A stretch of DNA of 64,000 nucleotides from Ferrovibrio xuzhouensis (GCF_042648965.1 NZ_JBHRYJ010000001.1:1364001-1428000), one strand, 5' to 3'. Counted from the stretch's first letter, positions 17,232 through 26,130 are shown. Notes: generated by a model from the letters alone, not told the origin. Translations and numbers: made by a program.

Positions 17232-17828
17232 TCAGCTCACATCCAGCACGACATCATACCGGGCAATCATTGTCTCCTCGTCGCCGCCGACCGCCATCAG
17301 CAGGCGGCGGTCGAAAATGCGGTCGCTGCCGTTGCGCGGCTCGCCGGGAAAATACAGCTGGGTGGTCAGCACCGCCTGATGCGGCATCTGTACTTTCAAA
17401 TGCAGATGGCGGGTACGCCCGGGATAGAGGCCGGGCCGCACGGTCTCGAACTGCCAGCGCCCGTCCGGATCGCTGAAGGTATGGCCGCGCAGGCGGAACC
17501 CCGCGGTGTCGTACTGCCCCGCGGCATCGGCCTGCCACAGGTCGACCAGCGCACCGGCCACCGGCCGGCAGCTGCGCGTCAGCACCAGGCCGCCGATCCG
17601 CAGCACCGGGCCGGCGATGCCGGCCTCGCGCAGGTCGGTCCGCCGCGGCGAGCGCCGGGCATAATAGGGCCCTTCCGCGCTGGCCGGGGTCGCGGCGGCG
17701 GGGTCCGCGCCGCAGGCCGGGGTCGGCTCCAGCGGCAGCCGGTGATTGCCGCGGGTCTGGGCAAAACCGCGGGCGGACAGGGCGGAAAACATGGCTGCCT
17801 GGAGCAGCAGGGCGCGACGGGTCGGCAT
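17232..17828 (-). CDS. Secreted intradiol ring-cleavage dioxygenase-like protein
   Basis: A 198-aa protein with a signal peptide (TRRALLLQAAMFSALSARGFAQ; the Arg pair is Tat-like). An intradiol dioxygenase beta-sandwich follows. Likely iron ligands are visible: Tyr in EGPYY, Tyr in QLYFPGEP and His in GRTRHLHLKV. The family splits catechols with non-haem Fe(III), but exported short members like this are of unknown substrate. It is divergent from the TetR gene, sharing a 153-nt promoter region, so that regulator may control it. Confidence 0.83.
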   Translation of the reverse strand: MPTRRALLLQAAMFSALSARGFAQTRGNHRLPLEPTPACGADPAAATPASAEGPYYARRSPRRTDLREAGIAGPVLRIGGLVLTRSCRPVAGALVDLWQADAAGQYDTAGFRLRGHTFSDPDGRWQFETVRPGLYPGRTRHLHLKVQMPHQAVLTTQLYFPGEPRNGSDRIFDRRLLMAVGGDEETMIARYDVVLDVS

Positions 17829-17920
17829 GACGGACGAATCTCCCTTCGCAGATGCAGTACGGGATATACGCCGGTCCCGGTGTTTTGCCTGCGGTTTCGC
17901 ACCTGTGCGCCCGATCACAC

Positions 17921-17936
17921 TTTCGCGAGTGCGAAA
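17921..17936. promoter_or_regulatory. Inverted repeat in the dioxygenase/TetR intergenic region
   Basis: TTTCGC and GCGAAA arms are separated by GAGT. It lies 20 nt upstream of the second palindrome near the TetR promoter and could be a second operator or a site for another regulator. Confidence 0.4.
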
Positions 17937-17946
17937 AGATCACGGC

Positions 17947-17975
17947 TTGCCTTTGCGAACGACCGTTCGTATATT
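17947..17975 (+). promoter_or_regulatory. TetR gene promoter with overlapping operator
   Basis: -35 TTGCCT (17947-17952) and -10 TATATT (17970-17975) have exactly 17 nt between them. The spacer holds a perfect palindrome CGAACG-AC-CGTTCG (17956-17969), an expected place for a TetR repressor to bind. The ATG at 17982 lies 7 nt after the -10, so the mRNA would be leaderless. Confidence 0.72.
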
Positions 17976-17981
17976 CCAGGC

Positions 17982-18581
17982 ATGAGCAAAGGCCAGCAGA
18001 CCCGCAGCACGATCCTCTCGGAAGCCATGCGCGCCGCCAGCGTCGAGGGCTTCCAGGGCATTTCCATCGGCATGCTGGCCGAGCGGCTCGGCATGTCGAA
18101 ATCCGGCCTGTTCGCCCATTTCGGCTCCAAGGAGGAGCTGGAAAAGGCGGTACTCGACGAGACGGCGAAGCGCTTCATGGATGCCATCTGGGCGCCGGTG
18201 ATGCGCGAACCACGCGGCCAGCCGCGCATCGAGGCGCTGTTCCGTCGCTGGCTCGACTGGACCCAGAATAATGCCGACCTGCCCGGCGGCTGCCTGTTCG
18301 TGGCGCTGGCCGCCGAGATCGACGACAAGGCCGGCCCGGTGCGCGACCAGCTGGCCGACCTGCAGCGGCAGTGGCAGGCGATGCTGGCGCGCAGTGCCCA
18401 GATCGCCATCCAGGAAGGCCATTTCCGCGCCGATCTCGACCCGAAGCAGTTCGCCTTCGAGATGCAGGCCATCGTGCTCGGCCTGAATTTCTACCGGCGC
18501 CTGCTGCAGGATCCCGCGGCAATCCGCCGCGTCGAAGACGCCTTTGCCGGCTTGCTGCAGCGCAGCATGCGGCCTATTTAA
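17982..18581 (+). CDS. TetR/AcrR family transcriptional regulator
   Basis: A 199-aa repressor. The N-terminal TetR helix-turn-helix (TRSTILSEAMRAASVEGFQGISIGMLAERLGMSKSGLFAHFGSKEEL) spans about 6-55. The C-terminal ligand domain contains the GGCLFVALAAEIDD block seen in the TetR_C group of this subfamily. It probably represses its own promoter through the palindrome inside it, and perhaps the divergent dioxygenase-like gene. The DUF1127 gene starts 25 nt after its stop and is likely co-transcribed. Confidence 0.9.
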   Translation: MSKGQQTRSTILSEAMRAASVEGFQGISIGMLAERLGMSKSGLFAHFGSKEELEKAVLDETAKRFMDAIWAPVMREPRGQPRIEALFRRWLDWTQNNADLPGGCLFVALAAEIDDKAGPVRDQLADLQRQWQAMLARSAQIAIQEGHFRADLDPKQFAFEMQAIVLGLNFYRRLLQDPAAIRRVEDAFAGLLQRSMRPI

Positions 18582-18606
18582 GCCCCCACAAGAAACGAGG
18601 CCTCCC

Positions 18607-18969
18607 ATGACGTTCATTGCCCATCGCCAGTCGCCCCAGAGCCAGAATAAGCACGATCGTTCGCTTTCAGCCGGCAGCCGCCGCACCCCGGTCGCCACCG
18701 GCCGCGCCGAACAGCACCTGCTGGACGGCCTGACCGATGCCGCCGCGCTCGACGGCCTGTCGCTGCCGTGGTGGCGCCTGCTGCCGGCTGCTGCCCGCGG
18801 CTTGCTGGCCGCCTGGTCGGCCCGCGCGCGCAGCCGCCGCGATCTCGCCCGCGTCGACAGCCGCACGTTGCGCGATGCCGGCATCGATCCCGGCGCGGCC
18901 AGCTTCGAGAGCAACCAGCCGTTCTGGCGTGCGCCGCTGCAGTTGCGCGACGTCCACGGCGCCGAGTAA
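18607..18969 (+). CDS. DUF1127-domain small protein with N-terminal extension
   Basis: A 120-aa basic protein. The C-terminal part (about 70-112) is a DUF1127 domain: an RSRRDLARVDSRTLRDAGID core and the conserved FWR near the end. DUF1127 proteins are usually about 45-70 aa and RNA-binding or phosphate/carbon-related in alphaproteobacteria; here an extra segment of about 60 polar residues precedes it. GAGG lies just before the ATG at 18607. It follows the TetR gene and would share its leaderless transcript. Confidence 0.75.
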   Translation: MTFIAHRQSPQSQNKHDRSLSAGSRRTPVATGRAEQHLLDGLTDAAALDGLSLPWWRLLPAAARGLLAAWSARARSRRDLARVDSRTLRDAGIDPGAASFESNQPFWRAPLQLRDVHGAE

Positions 18970-18985
18970 CGTCGACGCTACGTCA

Positions 18986-19059
18986 CGCGCACCTCGCCCG
19001 GGTGCGCGCATCGATACCGACGGCCACCGCAGCATCGCATGGTGCATCGCGGTGGCCGT
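18986..19059 (+). terminator. Two consecutive hairpins after the TetR-DUF1127 pair
   Basis: An 8-bp stem (18986-18993 with 19001-19008) is followed by an 11-bp perfect stem (19020-19030 with 19049-19059). Only a weak T tract follows the second, so termination is likely but unproven. They lie 17-90 nt past the DUF1127 stop. Confidence 0.5.
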
Positions 19060-19138
19060 TTGCGTATGCGCCTCTTCCTCCCTGCATCGTCACGGCATGG
19101 TTGATTACTGCGGCATGCGCCGCATAAGCTGTCGGCAA

Positions 19139-19156
19139 TCGTCCGACAATCGGACG
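19139..19156. promoter_or_regulatory. Operator-like palindrome before the TRAP operon
   Basis: CGTCCGA-CAA-TCGGACG (19140-19156) is a perfect 7-bp inverted repeat. It also contains TCGTCCGACAA (19139-19149), which fits the FadR-type GntR consensus TNGTNNNACNA. The 11-mer GTCCGACAATC recurs at 35503-35513, near a GntR gene. It ends 4 nt before the GGGAGG ribosome-binding site of the permease gene. Confidence 0.6.
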
Positions 19157-19172
19157 TCCGGGAGGCAACAGA

Positions 19173-21194
19173 ATGCAACAGGGGGCCGGCGCCGCGGCGG
19201 GCGCCGCAACGATGTCGTCTGCCGACGAGATGGTCGAAGAGCTGGTGCATCGCCCGATGTCGCCGGCAGTGCGGGCGATCTTCACGCTGCTGACCCTGCT
19301 GACCCTCGCTTTGGTGCTGAACCAGCAGTTCAACCTGCATCTGTTCGGCATCACGCTGATCGACAACCGCTATCTCTTCCTGATGGCCGGCGCGACGCTG
19401 CCGCTGGTCTTCCTCGCCTACCCGTGGCGCCAGCCGAAGGACAAGACTGCGGTCGGTCGGCTCAACCCGCTCGACATCCTGCTGGCGCTGCTCACGCTCG
19501 GCTGCATCGGCTGGTTCGCCTGGGCGGCTGATTCGATCCTGGCCGAAGGCTGGGAATTCGCCGCGCCGCTGACCGCCAAGATCCTCGGCGGCGTACTCTG
19601 GGTGCTGATCCTCGAAGCCCTGCGGCGCACCGGCGGCACCGCGATCTTCGTCATCGTGCTGGCGATCTCGCTCTACCCGGTGGTCGCCGACGTGATGCCC
19701 GGGCCGATTCGCGGCATCGGCCAGACCCTGCCGGATACGCTGGCCTATCACATCGTCTCGTCGGAAAGCGCGTTCGGCATCCCGATGCAGGCCTTTGGCG
19801 AGATCGTCATCGGCTTCATCGTGTTCGGCGTGGCGCTGAACAAGACCGGCGGCGGCCGCTTCTTCAACGATCTCGCCTTCGCCCTGGTCGGCCGGGTGCG
19901 CGGCGGCGCCGCCCAGGTCGGCGTGGTCTCGTCGGCCCTGCAAGGCTCGATCTCGGGCAGTGTGATCTCCAACGTGATCTCGTCCGGCGTGGTCACTATC
20001 CCGGCCATGAAGCGCACCGGCTTTCGCGCCGATTATGCCGGCGGGGTCGAGGCCGTGGCCTCGACCGGCGCCGTGCTGATGCCGCCGGTGATGGGCTCGA
20101 CCGCCTTCGTGATGGCGAGCTTTCTCGGCATTTCCTACGGCGAGATCGCGCTGGCCGCCGCCATCCCCGCCCTGCTGTTCTATTTCGGCCTGGTGGTGCA
20201 GATCGATGCCTATTCGGCGCGGCTTGGCCTGCGGGGCATGACGCGCGAGGAACTGCCGAACCTGCGTGACACGCTGAAACGCGGCTGGCTCTACATCCTC
20301 GTCTTCGTCACCCTGGTCTTCCTGATGGTCTGGCAGCAGCGCGAGGCGGTGGCGCCGTTCGCCGCGACCGCCCTGCTGCTGGTGATCAACCAGCTGCTGC
20401 CGAATCACCGGCTCAACCGCGAGCGGCTGGTCGACCTGATCTGCGCCACCGGCCGGGCGCTGGCCGAACTGGTCGCGATTCTGGCCGGCGTCGGCTTCAT
20501 CATCGGTGCCTTCTCGGTGACGGGCCTCGCCGGCACGCTGGCCAACGACCTGATTTATCTGGCCGGCAACAATACGCTGATCCTGCTGCTGATGGGGGCG
20601 CTGACCAGTTTCGTGTTCGGCATGGGCATGACGGTGACCGCCTGCTACATCTTCCTTGCCATCGTGCTGGCGCCGCCGCTGGTGAAATCCGGCCTCGATC
20701 CGCTCGCCGTGCACCTGTTCATCATGTACTGGGGCATGATCTCCTTCATCACCCCGCCGGTGGCGCTGGCAACCTTCGCGGCATCGTCGATCGCGCGCAC
20801 CTCGCCGTTCAAGATCGGCTTTCAGGCGGTGCGGCTCGGCGCCGTGATCTACATCGTGCCGTTCTTCTTCGTGCTCAACCCGGCATTGATCCTGAAGGGC
20901 TCGCCGGTGGAAGTGATCTCGGTGATCGTTTCCGCCGCGCTCGGTGTCGCCCTGATCGGCTCGTCCCTGCAGGGCTATCTGCTCGGCGCCGGACGCCTTG
21001 ACGGCAGCCCGCTCAGGCTGCTCGCCCGTCTCATGCTGCTGGTGGCCGGCTTCGCGCTGGCGGTGCCCGGCGGCAACCTCATTCCGGTCAGCAATGTCGC
21101 GCTGGCCGGGATCGGCATCGTGCTGGCGCTCGGTGCCTTCGGCCTGCTGAAACTCGGCGGCCGCAACGTGCTGGCAATGACGACCAACAAATAG
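19173..21194 (+). CDS. TRAP-TAXI transporter fused permease
   Basis: A 673-aa inner-membrane protein with some 16 or more hydrophobic helices. It is the fusion of small (DctQ) and large (DctM) TRAP subunits found in TAXI-type systems, which use an ion gradient to import carboxylates or similar solutes. DctM-type signatures include GSISGSVISNVISSG, GGVEAVASTGAVLMPPVMG and MYWGMISFITPPVALA. A short charged N-terminus precedes the first helix. GGGAGG lies at good spacing before the ATG. The solute-binding gene follows after 19 nt, so the two form an operon. An operator-like palindrome overlaps the leader. Confidence 0.93.
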   Translation: MQQGAGAAAGAATMSSADEMVEELVHRPMSPAVRAIFTLLTLLTLALVLNQQFNLHLFGITLIDNRYLFLMAGATLPLVFLAYPWRQPKDKTAVGRLNPLDILLALLTLGCIGWFAWAADSILAEGWEFAAPLTAKILGGVLWVLILEALRRTGGTAIFVIVLAISLYPVVADVMPGPIRGIGQTLPDTLAYHIVSSESAFGIPMQAFGEIVIGFIVFGVALNKTGGGRFFNDLAFALVGRVRGGAAQVGVVSSALQGSISGSVISNVISSGVVTIPAMKRTGFRADYAGGVEAVASTGAVLMPPVMGSTAFVMASFLGISYGEIALAAAIPALLFYFGLVVQIDAYSARLGLRGMTREELPNLRDTLKRGWLYILVFVTLVFLMVWQQREAVAPFAATALLLVINQLLPNHRLNRERLVDLICATGRALAELVAILAGVGFIIGAFSVTGLAGTLANDLIYLAGNNTLILLLMGALTSFVFGMGMTVTACYIFLAIVLAPPLVKSGLDPLAVHLFIMYWGMISFITPPVALATFAASSIARTSPFKIGFQAVRLGAVIYIVPFFFVLNPALILKGSPVEVISVIVSAALGVALIGSSLQGYLLGAGRLDGSPLRLLARLMLLVAGFALAVPGGNLIPVSNVALAGIGIVLALGAFGLLKLGGRNVLAMTTNK

Positions 21195-21213
21195 AAAACA
21201 AGGAGGATTACAC

Positions 21214-22368
21214 ATGCGAGGAGTAACCCTGACGGCACTCGCCGCCATCGCCGCGCTGACGGCATCGGGCGCAGCCCTGGCACAGAAACTGCCCGACCAG
21301 CTGACCTGGACCGCCTATGACGTCGGCTCGGGCGGCTACAACCAGGCGGTTGCCATCGGCAATGCGCTGAAGAACAAGATGGGCGTCACGCTGCGCGTGC
21401 TGCCCGGCAAGAACGACGTCTCGCGCACCGTGCCGCTGCGCGAGGGCAAGGTGCCCTTCTCGGCCAACGGTGTCGGCGGCACCTACATGGCGCAGGAAGG
21501 CATGTATGAATTCGGCAGCAAGGACTGGGGTCCGCAGCCGGTGCGCTCACTGCTGCTGAACAATTCCGATGCGCTGCTGACCGTGGTCGCCGCCGGCAAT
21601 GCCGGGGTGAAGACCATCGCCGACCTGAAAGGCAAGCGGGTCGCCTGGGTGGTCGGCGCGCCCTCACTGAACCAGAACATCACCGCCCTGCTCGCCTACG
21701 CCAACCTGGGCTGGAAGGACGTCACCAGGGTCGAGTTCGGCGGTTTCGGCCAGGCGATGGACGGCATCATCAACGACCAGGTCGACGCGGCGTTCACCTC
21801 GACCATCTCGGGCAAGGCTTTCCAGATCGAATCCTCGCCGCGCGGCATCGCCTGGCCGACCGTGCCGCACGGCGATGCGGCGGGCTGGAAGCGCCTGAAG
21901 GCCCATGCGCCGTTCTACGTGCCGTTCATGGGCACCGAGGGCGCCGGCCTGTCGAAGGACAAGCCGGTCGAGGGCGCCACCTATCCCTATCCGGTGCTGA
22001 TGACCTACGAGAAGATCGACGCCGGGCAGGTCTATGCGATGACCAAGGCGATGGTCGAGCTGTTCGCCGAATACAAGGATTCGGCGCCCGGCAATATCGG
22101 CTGGGACATCAAGCGCCAGGTCTTCGACTGGGTGGTGCCGGTGCATGAGGGCGCCATCAAGTACTTCAAGGAGATCGGCGTCTGGAAGCCGGACTACGAC
22201 AAGAGCAACGCTGCGCTGGTGCAGCGCCAGCAGGTGCTGGCCACCGCCTGGGCAGCCCATGGCAAGGCGTCTTATACCGACGACAAGGCCGCCATGGCCG
22301 GCTGGCAGAAGCTGCGCGCCGAGGCGCTGACCAAGGCCGGCATGGAGCCGGTTCTCACCGAGTGGTAA
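21214..22368 (+). CDS. TAXI-family TRAP solute-binding protein
   Basis: A 384-aa periplasmic receptor. The signal peptide (about 1-23) ends ALA-QK. The mature protein has the TAXI fold hallmarks: YDVGSGGYNQAVAIGNALK, then VPFSANGVGGTYMAQEG and DLKGKRVAWVVGAPSLNQNI, followed by the INDQVDAAFTST region. It would deliver substrate to the upstream fused permease; the ligand is not evident. A strong AGGAGG-type site precedes the ATG. It ends the operon, with a terminator 40 nt later. Confidence 0.93.
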   Translation: MRGVTLTALAAIAALTASGAALAQKLPDQLTWTAYDVGSGGYNQAVAIGNALKNKMGVTLRVLPGKNDVSRTVPLREGKVPFSANGVGGTYMAQEGMYEFGSKDWGPQPVRSLLLNNSDALLTVVAAGNAGVKTIADLKGKRVAWVVGAPSLNQNITALLAYANLGWKDVTRVEFGGFGQAMDGIINDQVDAAFTSTISGKAFQIESSPRGIAWPTVPHGDAAGWKRLKAHAPFYVPFMGTEGAGLSKDKPVEGATYPYPVLMTYEKIDAGQVYAMTKAMVELFAEYKDSAPGNIGWDIKRQVFDWVVPVHEGAIKYFKEIGVWKPDYDKSNAALVQRQQVLATAWAAHGKASYTDDKAAMAGWQKLRAEALTKAGMEPVLTEW

Positions 22369-22407
22369 GTTCTGGGTGGTAAGTCCGGGCGGCATCGCCT
22401 GACTGCG

Positions 22408-22446
22408 CGGCCCGCCGGCTGAACCACCGGCGGGCCGTTTTCTTTT
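22408..22446 (+). terminator. Rho-independent terminator of the TRAP operon
   Basis: A perfect 11-bp stem (22408-22418 with 22427-22437) around an 8-nt loop, followed by TTTTCTTTTT. Confidence 0.93.
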
Positions 22447-22557
22447 TCCCGGTCTTTTCCGGCCTGTCATTTTGCTCAATTGCAGCGGGACAATTCCGCG
22501 CTTCCCGCCACGGAGCGGCCGGCTCTAAGCTTGCGGCACCAGACCAGAGGTGCCCCG

Positions 22558-23076
22558 ATGACCGCCGCCCCGTCCCTGCCGCTGCAGCATGCCCGCCGCT
22601 TCGCCCGCTACAACCGCTGGGCCAATGCACGAGTCTATGACGCCTGCGCCGCGCTGGCGCCGGAGGACTATTACGCGGCCCGGCCGAGCTTCTTCGGCAG
22701 CCTGCATACGACGCTCAATCACATCCTGGTCGGCGACAGCATCTGGCTCGGCCGTTTCAAGGGCAGCCCGCCGCCGCATATCACCGCGCTGAACCAGATC
22801 CTGCACGCGGATTTCGCGTCCCTGCGCACCGCGCGCAGCGCCAAGGATGCCGAGATCATCGCCTTCTGCGACGGCCTCGACGATGCGGCGCTGGAAGGGA
22901 CATTCACCTACACCAACACGCGCGGCCAGACTTTCACCGATCCGCTGTTTCCGCCGCTGATGCATTTCTTCAACCACCAGACCCATCACCGCGGTCAGGT
23001 GCACGGCCTGCTGAGCCATGCCGGCGCCAGCCCGCCGGAACTCGACATGATCTATTTCATGCGCGAGCCGGCCTGA
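22558..23076 (+). CDS. DinB-family metalloprotein
   Basis: A 172-aa four-helix-bundle protein of the DinB/YfiT superfamily. The expected metal-binding histidines are present: one in TTLNHILVGD and the HQTHHRGQVHG motif near residue 145. Bacterial members include thiol-dependent transferases and damage-inducible proteins; the substrate is unknown. The ATG at 22558 follows a weak site (AGAGGTGCCCCG). It is convergent with the threonine synthase gene, 19 nt apart, with no terminator evident. Confidence 0.9.
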   Translation: MTAAPSLPLQHARRFARYNRWANARVYDACAALAPEDYYAARPSFFGSLHTTLNHILVGDSIWLGRFKGSPPPHITALNQILHADFASLRTARSAKDAEIIAFCDGLDDAALEGTFTYTNTRGQTFTDPLFPPLMHFFNHQTHHRGQVHGLLSHAGASPPELDMIYFMREPA

Positions 23077-23095
23077 CTGGTCTCCCGTCTGCTGA

Positions 23096-24337
23096 TTACA
23101 GTTTGCTGTAGTCGATGCTGCCGTGGCGGTCGAGCGGTTTGCCGCCATCGGCCATCGGGTATTTCAGGCCCGTCGCGCAGTTGAACAGCACCACGCGGTC
23201 GCCCTTCTTGACCCGGCCGTCGCCGAGGGCCTGTTTGTAGGCCGCGTAAGTGGCGGCGCCTTCCGGGCAGAGCAGCAGGCCCTCCTCGGTGGCGACATCC
23301 TTCAGCGCCTGTTCGATGGCGGCGTCTTCGACGGCGATGGCAAAGCCGCCGCTCTCGCGCACGGCATCGAGGATCAGGAAGTCGCCGATCGCCGCCGGCA
23401 CGCGGATACCGGCCGCCACGGTATGGGCATTCTCCCACAGCTTGGCATGGCGCTCGCCGGCCTCGAAGGCCCGCACGATGGGCGCGCAGCCCGAGGCCTG
23501 CACGGCGATCATCTTCGGGCGCTTCGAGCCGATGAAGCCGATGGCTTCCAGTTCGGCAAAGGCCTTCCACATGCCGATCAGGCCGGTGCCGCCGCCAGTG
23601 GGATAGAAGATCGCATCGGGCATTTCCCAGCCGAGCTGTTCGGCGAGCTCCAATCCCATGGTCTTCTTGCCCTCGATGCGATAGGGCTCCTTCAGCGTGG
23701 AGGTGTCGAACCAGCCGGCCGTGGCCTTGCCCTCGCCGACCAGCTTGCCGCAGTCGTTGATCAGGCCGTTGACCTTGTAGAGCCGGGCGCCCTGCAGCGC
23801 GATCTCGTTCATGTTCACCGCCGGCGTATCATCCGGGCAGAACACCACCGTCTCGATGCCGGCGCGGCTGGCATAGGCGGCCAGCGCGGCGCCGGCGTTG
23901 CCGTTGGTCGGCATCGCCATCTTCTCGACGCCGAGTTCCTTGGCCATGCAGACGGCGAGCGCGAGACCGCGCGCCTTGAAGCTCCCGGTCGGCAGCCGGC
24001 CCTCGTCCTTGACGATCACCTCGGCGGTGACACCGAGCCGGCGCGCCAGCCGCGGCAGCGGGATCAGCGGCGTCATCACCTCGCCGAGCGAGACGACATT
24101 CTCGGTCCTGCGCACCGGCAGCAGCTCGCGGTAACGCCACCAGTTCGGCGCGCGGCCGGCGATCAGCTCCTTGGTCAGCGCCGCCTTCACGCCGGCGAGG
24201 TCGTAGCGCACCAGGATCGGCCAGCCCTTGGGCGACAGGTTTTGCAGCGTGTCGGCCGGCAGCCGTTCGCCGGTCATGCCGCATTCGAGGTGGGTGACGA
24301 AGGTGGGGGTATCGGGGATGGCGGCGGGCGCGGACAT
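23096..24337 (-). CDS. thrC: Threonine synthase
   Basis: A 413-aa PLP enzyme that converts O-phosphohomoserine to threonine. The PLP-binding Lys is in PTGSFKARG, the phosphate-binding loop is MPTNGNAGAALAAY, and the C-terminal domain contains YPTGGGTGLIGMWKA and CPEGAATYAAY. The N-terminal THLECGMTGERL block with its Cys matches the plant/archaeal-like ThrC group of about 400 aa. Fold-type II PLP enzymes are easily confused, so a related lyase cannot be fully excluded. It is divergent from a small unknown gene. Confidence 0.88.
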   Translation of the reverse strand: MSAPAAIPDTPTFVTHLECGMTGERLPADTLQNLSPKGWPILVRYDLAGVKAALTKELIAGRAPNWWRYRELLPVRRTENVVSLGEVMTPLIPLPRLARRLGVTAEVIVKDEGRLPTGSFKARGLALAVCMAKELGVEKMAMPTNGNAGAALAAYASRAGIETVVFCPDDTPAVNMNEIALQGARLYKVNGLINDCGKLVGEGKATAGWFDTSTLKEPYRIEGKKTMGLELAEQLGWEMPDAIFYPTGGGTGLIGMWKAFAELEAIGFIGSKRPKMIAVQASGCAPIVRAFEAGERHAKLWENAHTVAAGIRVPAAIGDFLILDAVRESGGFAIAVEDAAIEQALKDVATEEGLLLCPEGAATYAAYKQALGDGRVKKGDRVVLFNCATGLKYPMADGGKPLDRHGSIDYSKL

Positions 24338-24502
24338 CGGAAAATCCTTGCAATGGGGTCGGACAGGAAAAAGCCAGAGCAGGCCGGTCACAGACCTAGC
24401 ATACCCGGATGCCGTAGCGGGAGGGCCGGCGAGCAGTTTGAGGTGCGCAGCAGATGCGGCATACTGCATCGGCCATGTGTCAAATCCGCCCGCTCGCTGC
24501 AA

Positions 24503-24913
24503 ATGTCCGCTGACTGGAACCTGACCCAGGCCTGGGCGTGGATCCGCTGGCGCGATCCGGCCAAGGTCGCCGCCTATGCCAGCGAGAGCCATCTCGGCAT
24601 CGCCGAGGAAATCGTGTTTCCCGATGGGGTGCCGGTGGTCGAGGACGACCATCGCGGCGCCCTGCTGCGTGCCCTGCAGGGCGGCGGTCTGGTGGCGCGC
24701 GGCATGGCTGCAGCCTCCGGCGCAGCGCCGACAGCCGTTGCCATTGCCGCCGCCGACTGGCAGACGCTGGTGCCGGTGGCGCCGTCGGAAGCGCGCCACA
24801 CCACCGGGCGAAAGGTCGCCTGGCGCGGGCTGAGCTTTGCCGCCGCCGACCTGACGCGCCTGTGGCCCGGCCGCGGCGGCGCGACGCCGCAGCGGACCTC
24901 CCTGCTGGCGTGA
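24503..24913 (+). CDS. Hypothetical protein
   Basis: A 136-aa protein not recognised from a named family. The opening (DWNLTQAWAWIRWRDPAKVAAYA) resembles uncharacterised alphaproteobacterial proteins that begin with a WI-WRD motif. No signal peptide or membrane helix is seen, and the tail is basic. Codon composition matches the neighbours. It is divergent from thrC, and the GFA gene starts 75 nt downstream. The start is the first Met before the conserved-looking opening; no convincing RBS is present. Confidence 0.6.
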   Translation: MSADWNLTQAWAWIRWRDPAKVAAYASESHLGIAEEIVFPDGVPVVEDDHRGALLRALQGGGLVARGMAAASGAAPTAVAIAAADWQTLVPVAPSEARHTTGRKVAWRGLSFAAADLTRLWPGRGGATPQRTSLLA

Positions 24914-24988
24914 CGCCCGACCGGTTAATGGTTGCAGCCGGTCGCGGCGGATGCCAGAAACCGGCAGCAGCGAACGTGTGAGGAAGCC

Positions 24989-25366
24989 ATGTCGGAAGCG
25001 AAAGCCACAGCGAAACATATCTACGGCGGCGGCTGCCATTGCGGCGCCGTGCGCTACAGCGTCAGCACCGGGGCCAACCCGCCGGTGATCTCGTGCAACT
25101 GCTCGATCTGTTCCAAGAAGGGCTCGCTGCTCAGCTTCGTTCCGGCCGATGACTTCAAGCTGCTGGCCGGCAAGGACGCGGTGAGCGACTACCAGTTCAA
25201 CACGAAGAATATCCATCACCTGTTCTGCAAGACCTGCGGCGTGGAATCCTTCGCCACCGGCACGGCACCGAACGGCGACCGCATGGTGGCGATCAACGTG
25301 CGCTGCCTCGACGGCTTCGACCTCGAGACGCTGGAGCCGATGAAATACGACGGCAAGAGCGCGTAG
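24989..25366 (+). CDS. GFA-family (CENP-V/GFA) zinc protein
   Basis: A 125-aa protein of the glutathione-dependent formaldehyde-activating fold. Zinc-binding cysteines are visible in GGCHCGAVRY, in CNCSICSKKG and in FCKTCGVESF. Most bacterial members of this size are not true Gfa enzymes and have unknown substrates. The ATG at 24989 follows GTGAGGAAGCC, a fair ribosome-binding site. G+C content drops sharply immediately after its stop codon. Confidence 0.9.
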   Translation: MSEAKATAKHIYGGGCHCGAVRYSVSTGANPPVISCNCSICSKKGSLLSFVPADDFKLLAGKDAVSDYQFNTKNIHHLFCKTCGVESFATGTAPNGDRMVAINVRCLDGFDLETLEPMKYDGKSA

Positions 25367-25369
25367 GCA

Positions 25370-26130
25370 TCAATACCACAATGTAGCCCATAGAATAAGA
25401 TCAGCTCAGAACATATCGTTAATTGATTGGTTCGCCCCATCCAAGCCAGCCATATGCACCGGTCCAATTTTAGATTTTTCACGATCAACTGCATCGCGAA
25501 TACGCCGCTGAACGACCCGCTCTGAAACCCCCTCCGACTCTTGGCGAATCTTATTTACAATTTCCAACAAGTCATTCGGCAATGATTCGAGAATAACCCC
25601 CGATAACATGGACGCGAGACTGCGTTCGGAATGAGCGACTTGGTCCCGATTAGGACCAAAAGTTAAGTACTTCAAGAGGAAATCTATCGAAATCACTGGG
25701 CTATGCTTTATCTCCAGCCAAACTGCCGGGTCAATATCGGACTGCATTCGCCAAGCAGCACTATCGAGCGTAAACCACCAGCTTGTATATCCGAGAGGCG
25801 ATTTTCCAACGCCCAACTTGCGTTGTTCCAAAACCGTCAAGCAAGTTTCAGAATCATGCTCTGCTAGACGATTAGCCATCATACCAAAGTCATCTCTCGA
25901 ACCCCTCCGCCGATCCTGCACTCGCCTCCAATATTCTCTGATCTCAGATGTTAGATCCGGAGACAAATTCTCTGGCGCATCAGGACTGCGAACTTCAATC
26001 CCAAATTGATCGTATAAAAATTCCGCAATATCTTCTGCCGGTTTGTATGTTCCGCAAAACTGCTCGATCCAACTGGAAAAGCCAGCGCGCACTTTTCCAG
26101 CCAAGGTATACTGCGCGAATACATATGGGA
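25370..26130. other. Low-GC segment, probably horizontally acquired
   Basis: About 750 bp with clearly lower G+C (near 45-48% by eye) than the surroundings. It begins right after the GFA gene stop and ends inside the solute-binding gene at about 26110-26140. The coding strand uses codons rare elsewhere here (AAA, ATA, TTT, AAT). No transposase, terminal inverted repeat or flanking duplication was found. Confidence 0.7.

Noticed and set aside
22520..22535. Weak sigma-54-like element (CGGCTC-N4-...TTGCG) before the DinB gene
   Set aside because: Spacing is right, but three consensus bases are missing; expected by chance in a GC-rich genome.
25370..26130. Insertion sequence in the low-GC segment
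   Set aside because: No transposase motif, terminal inverted repeats or target duplication could be seen.
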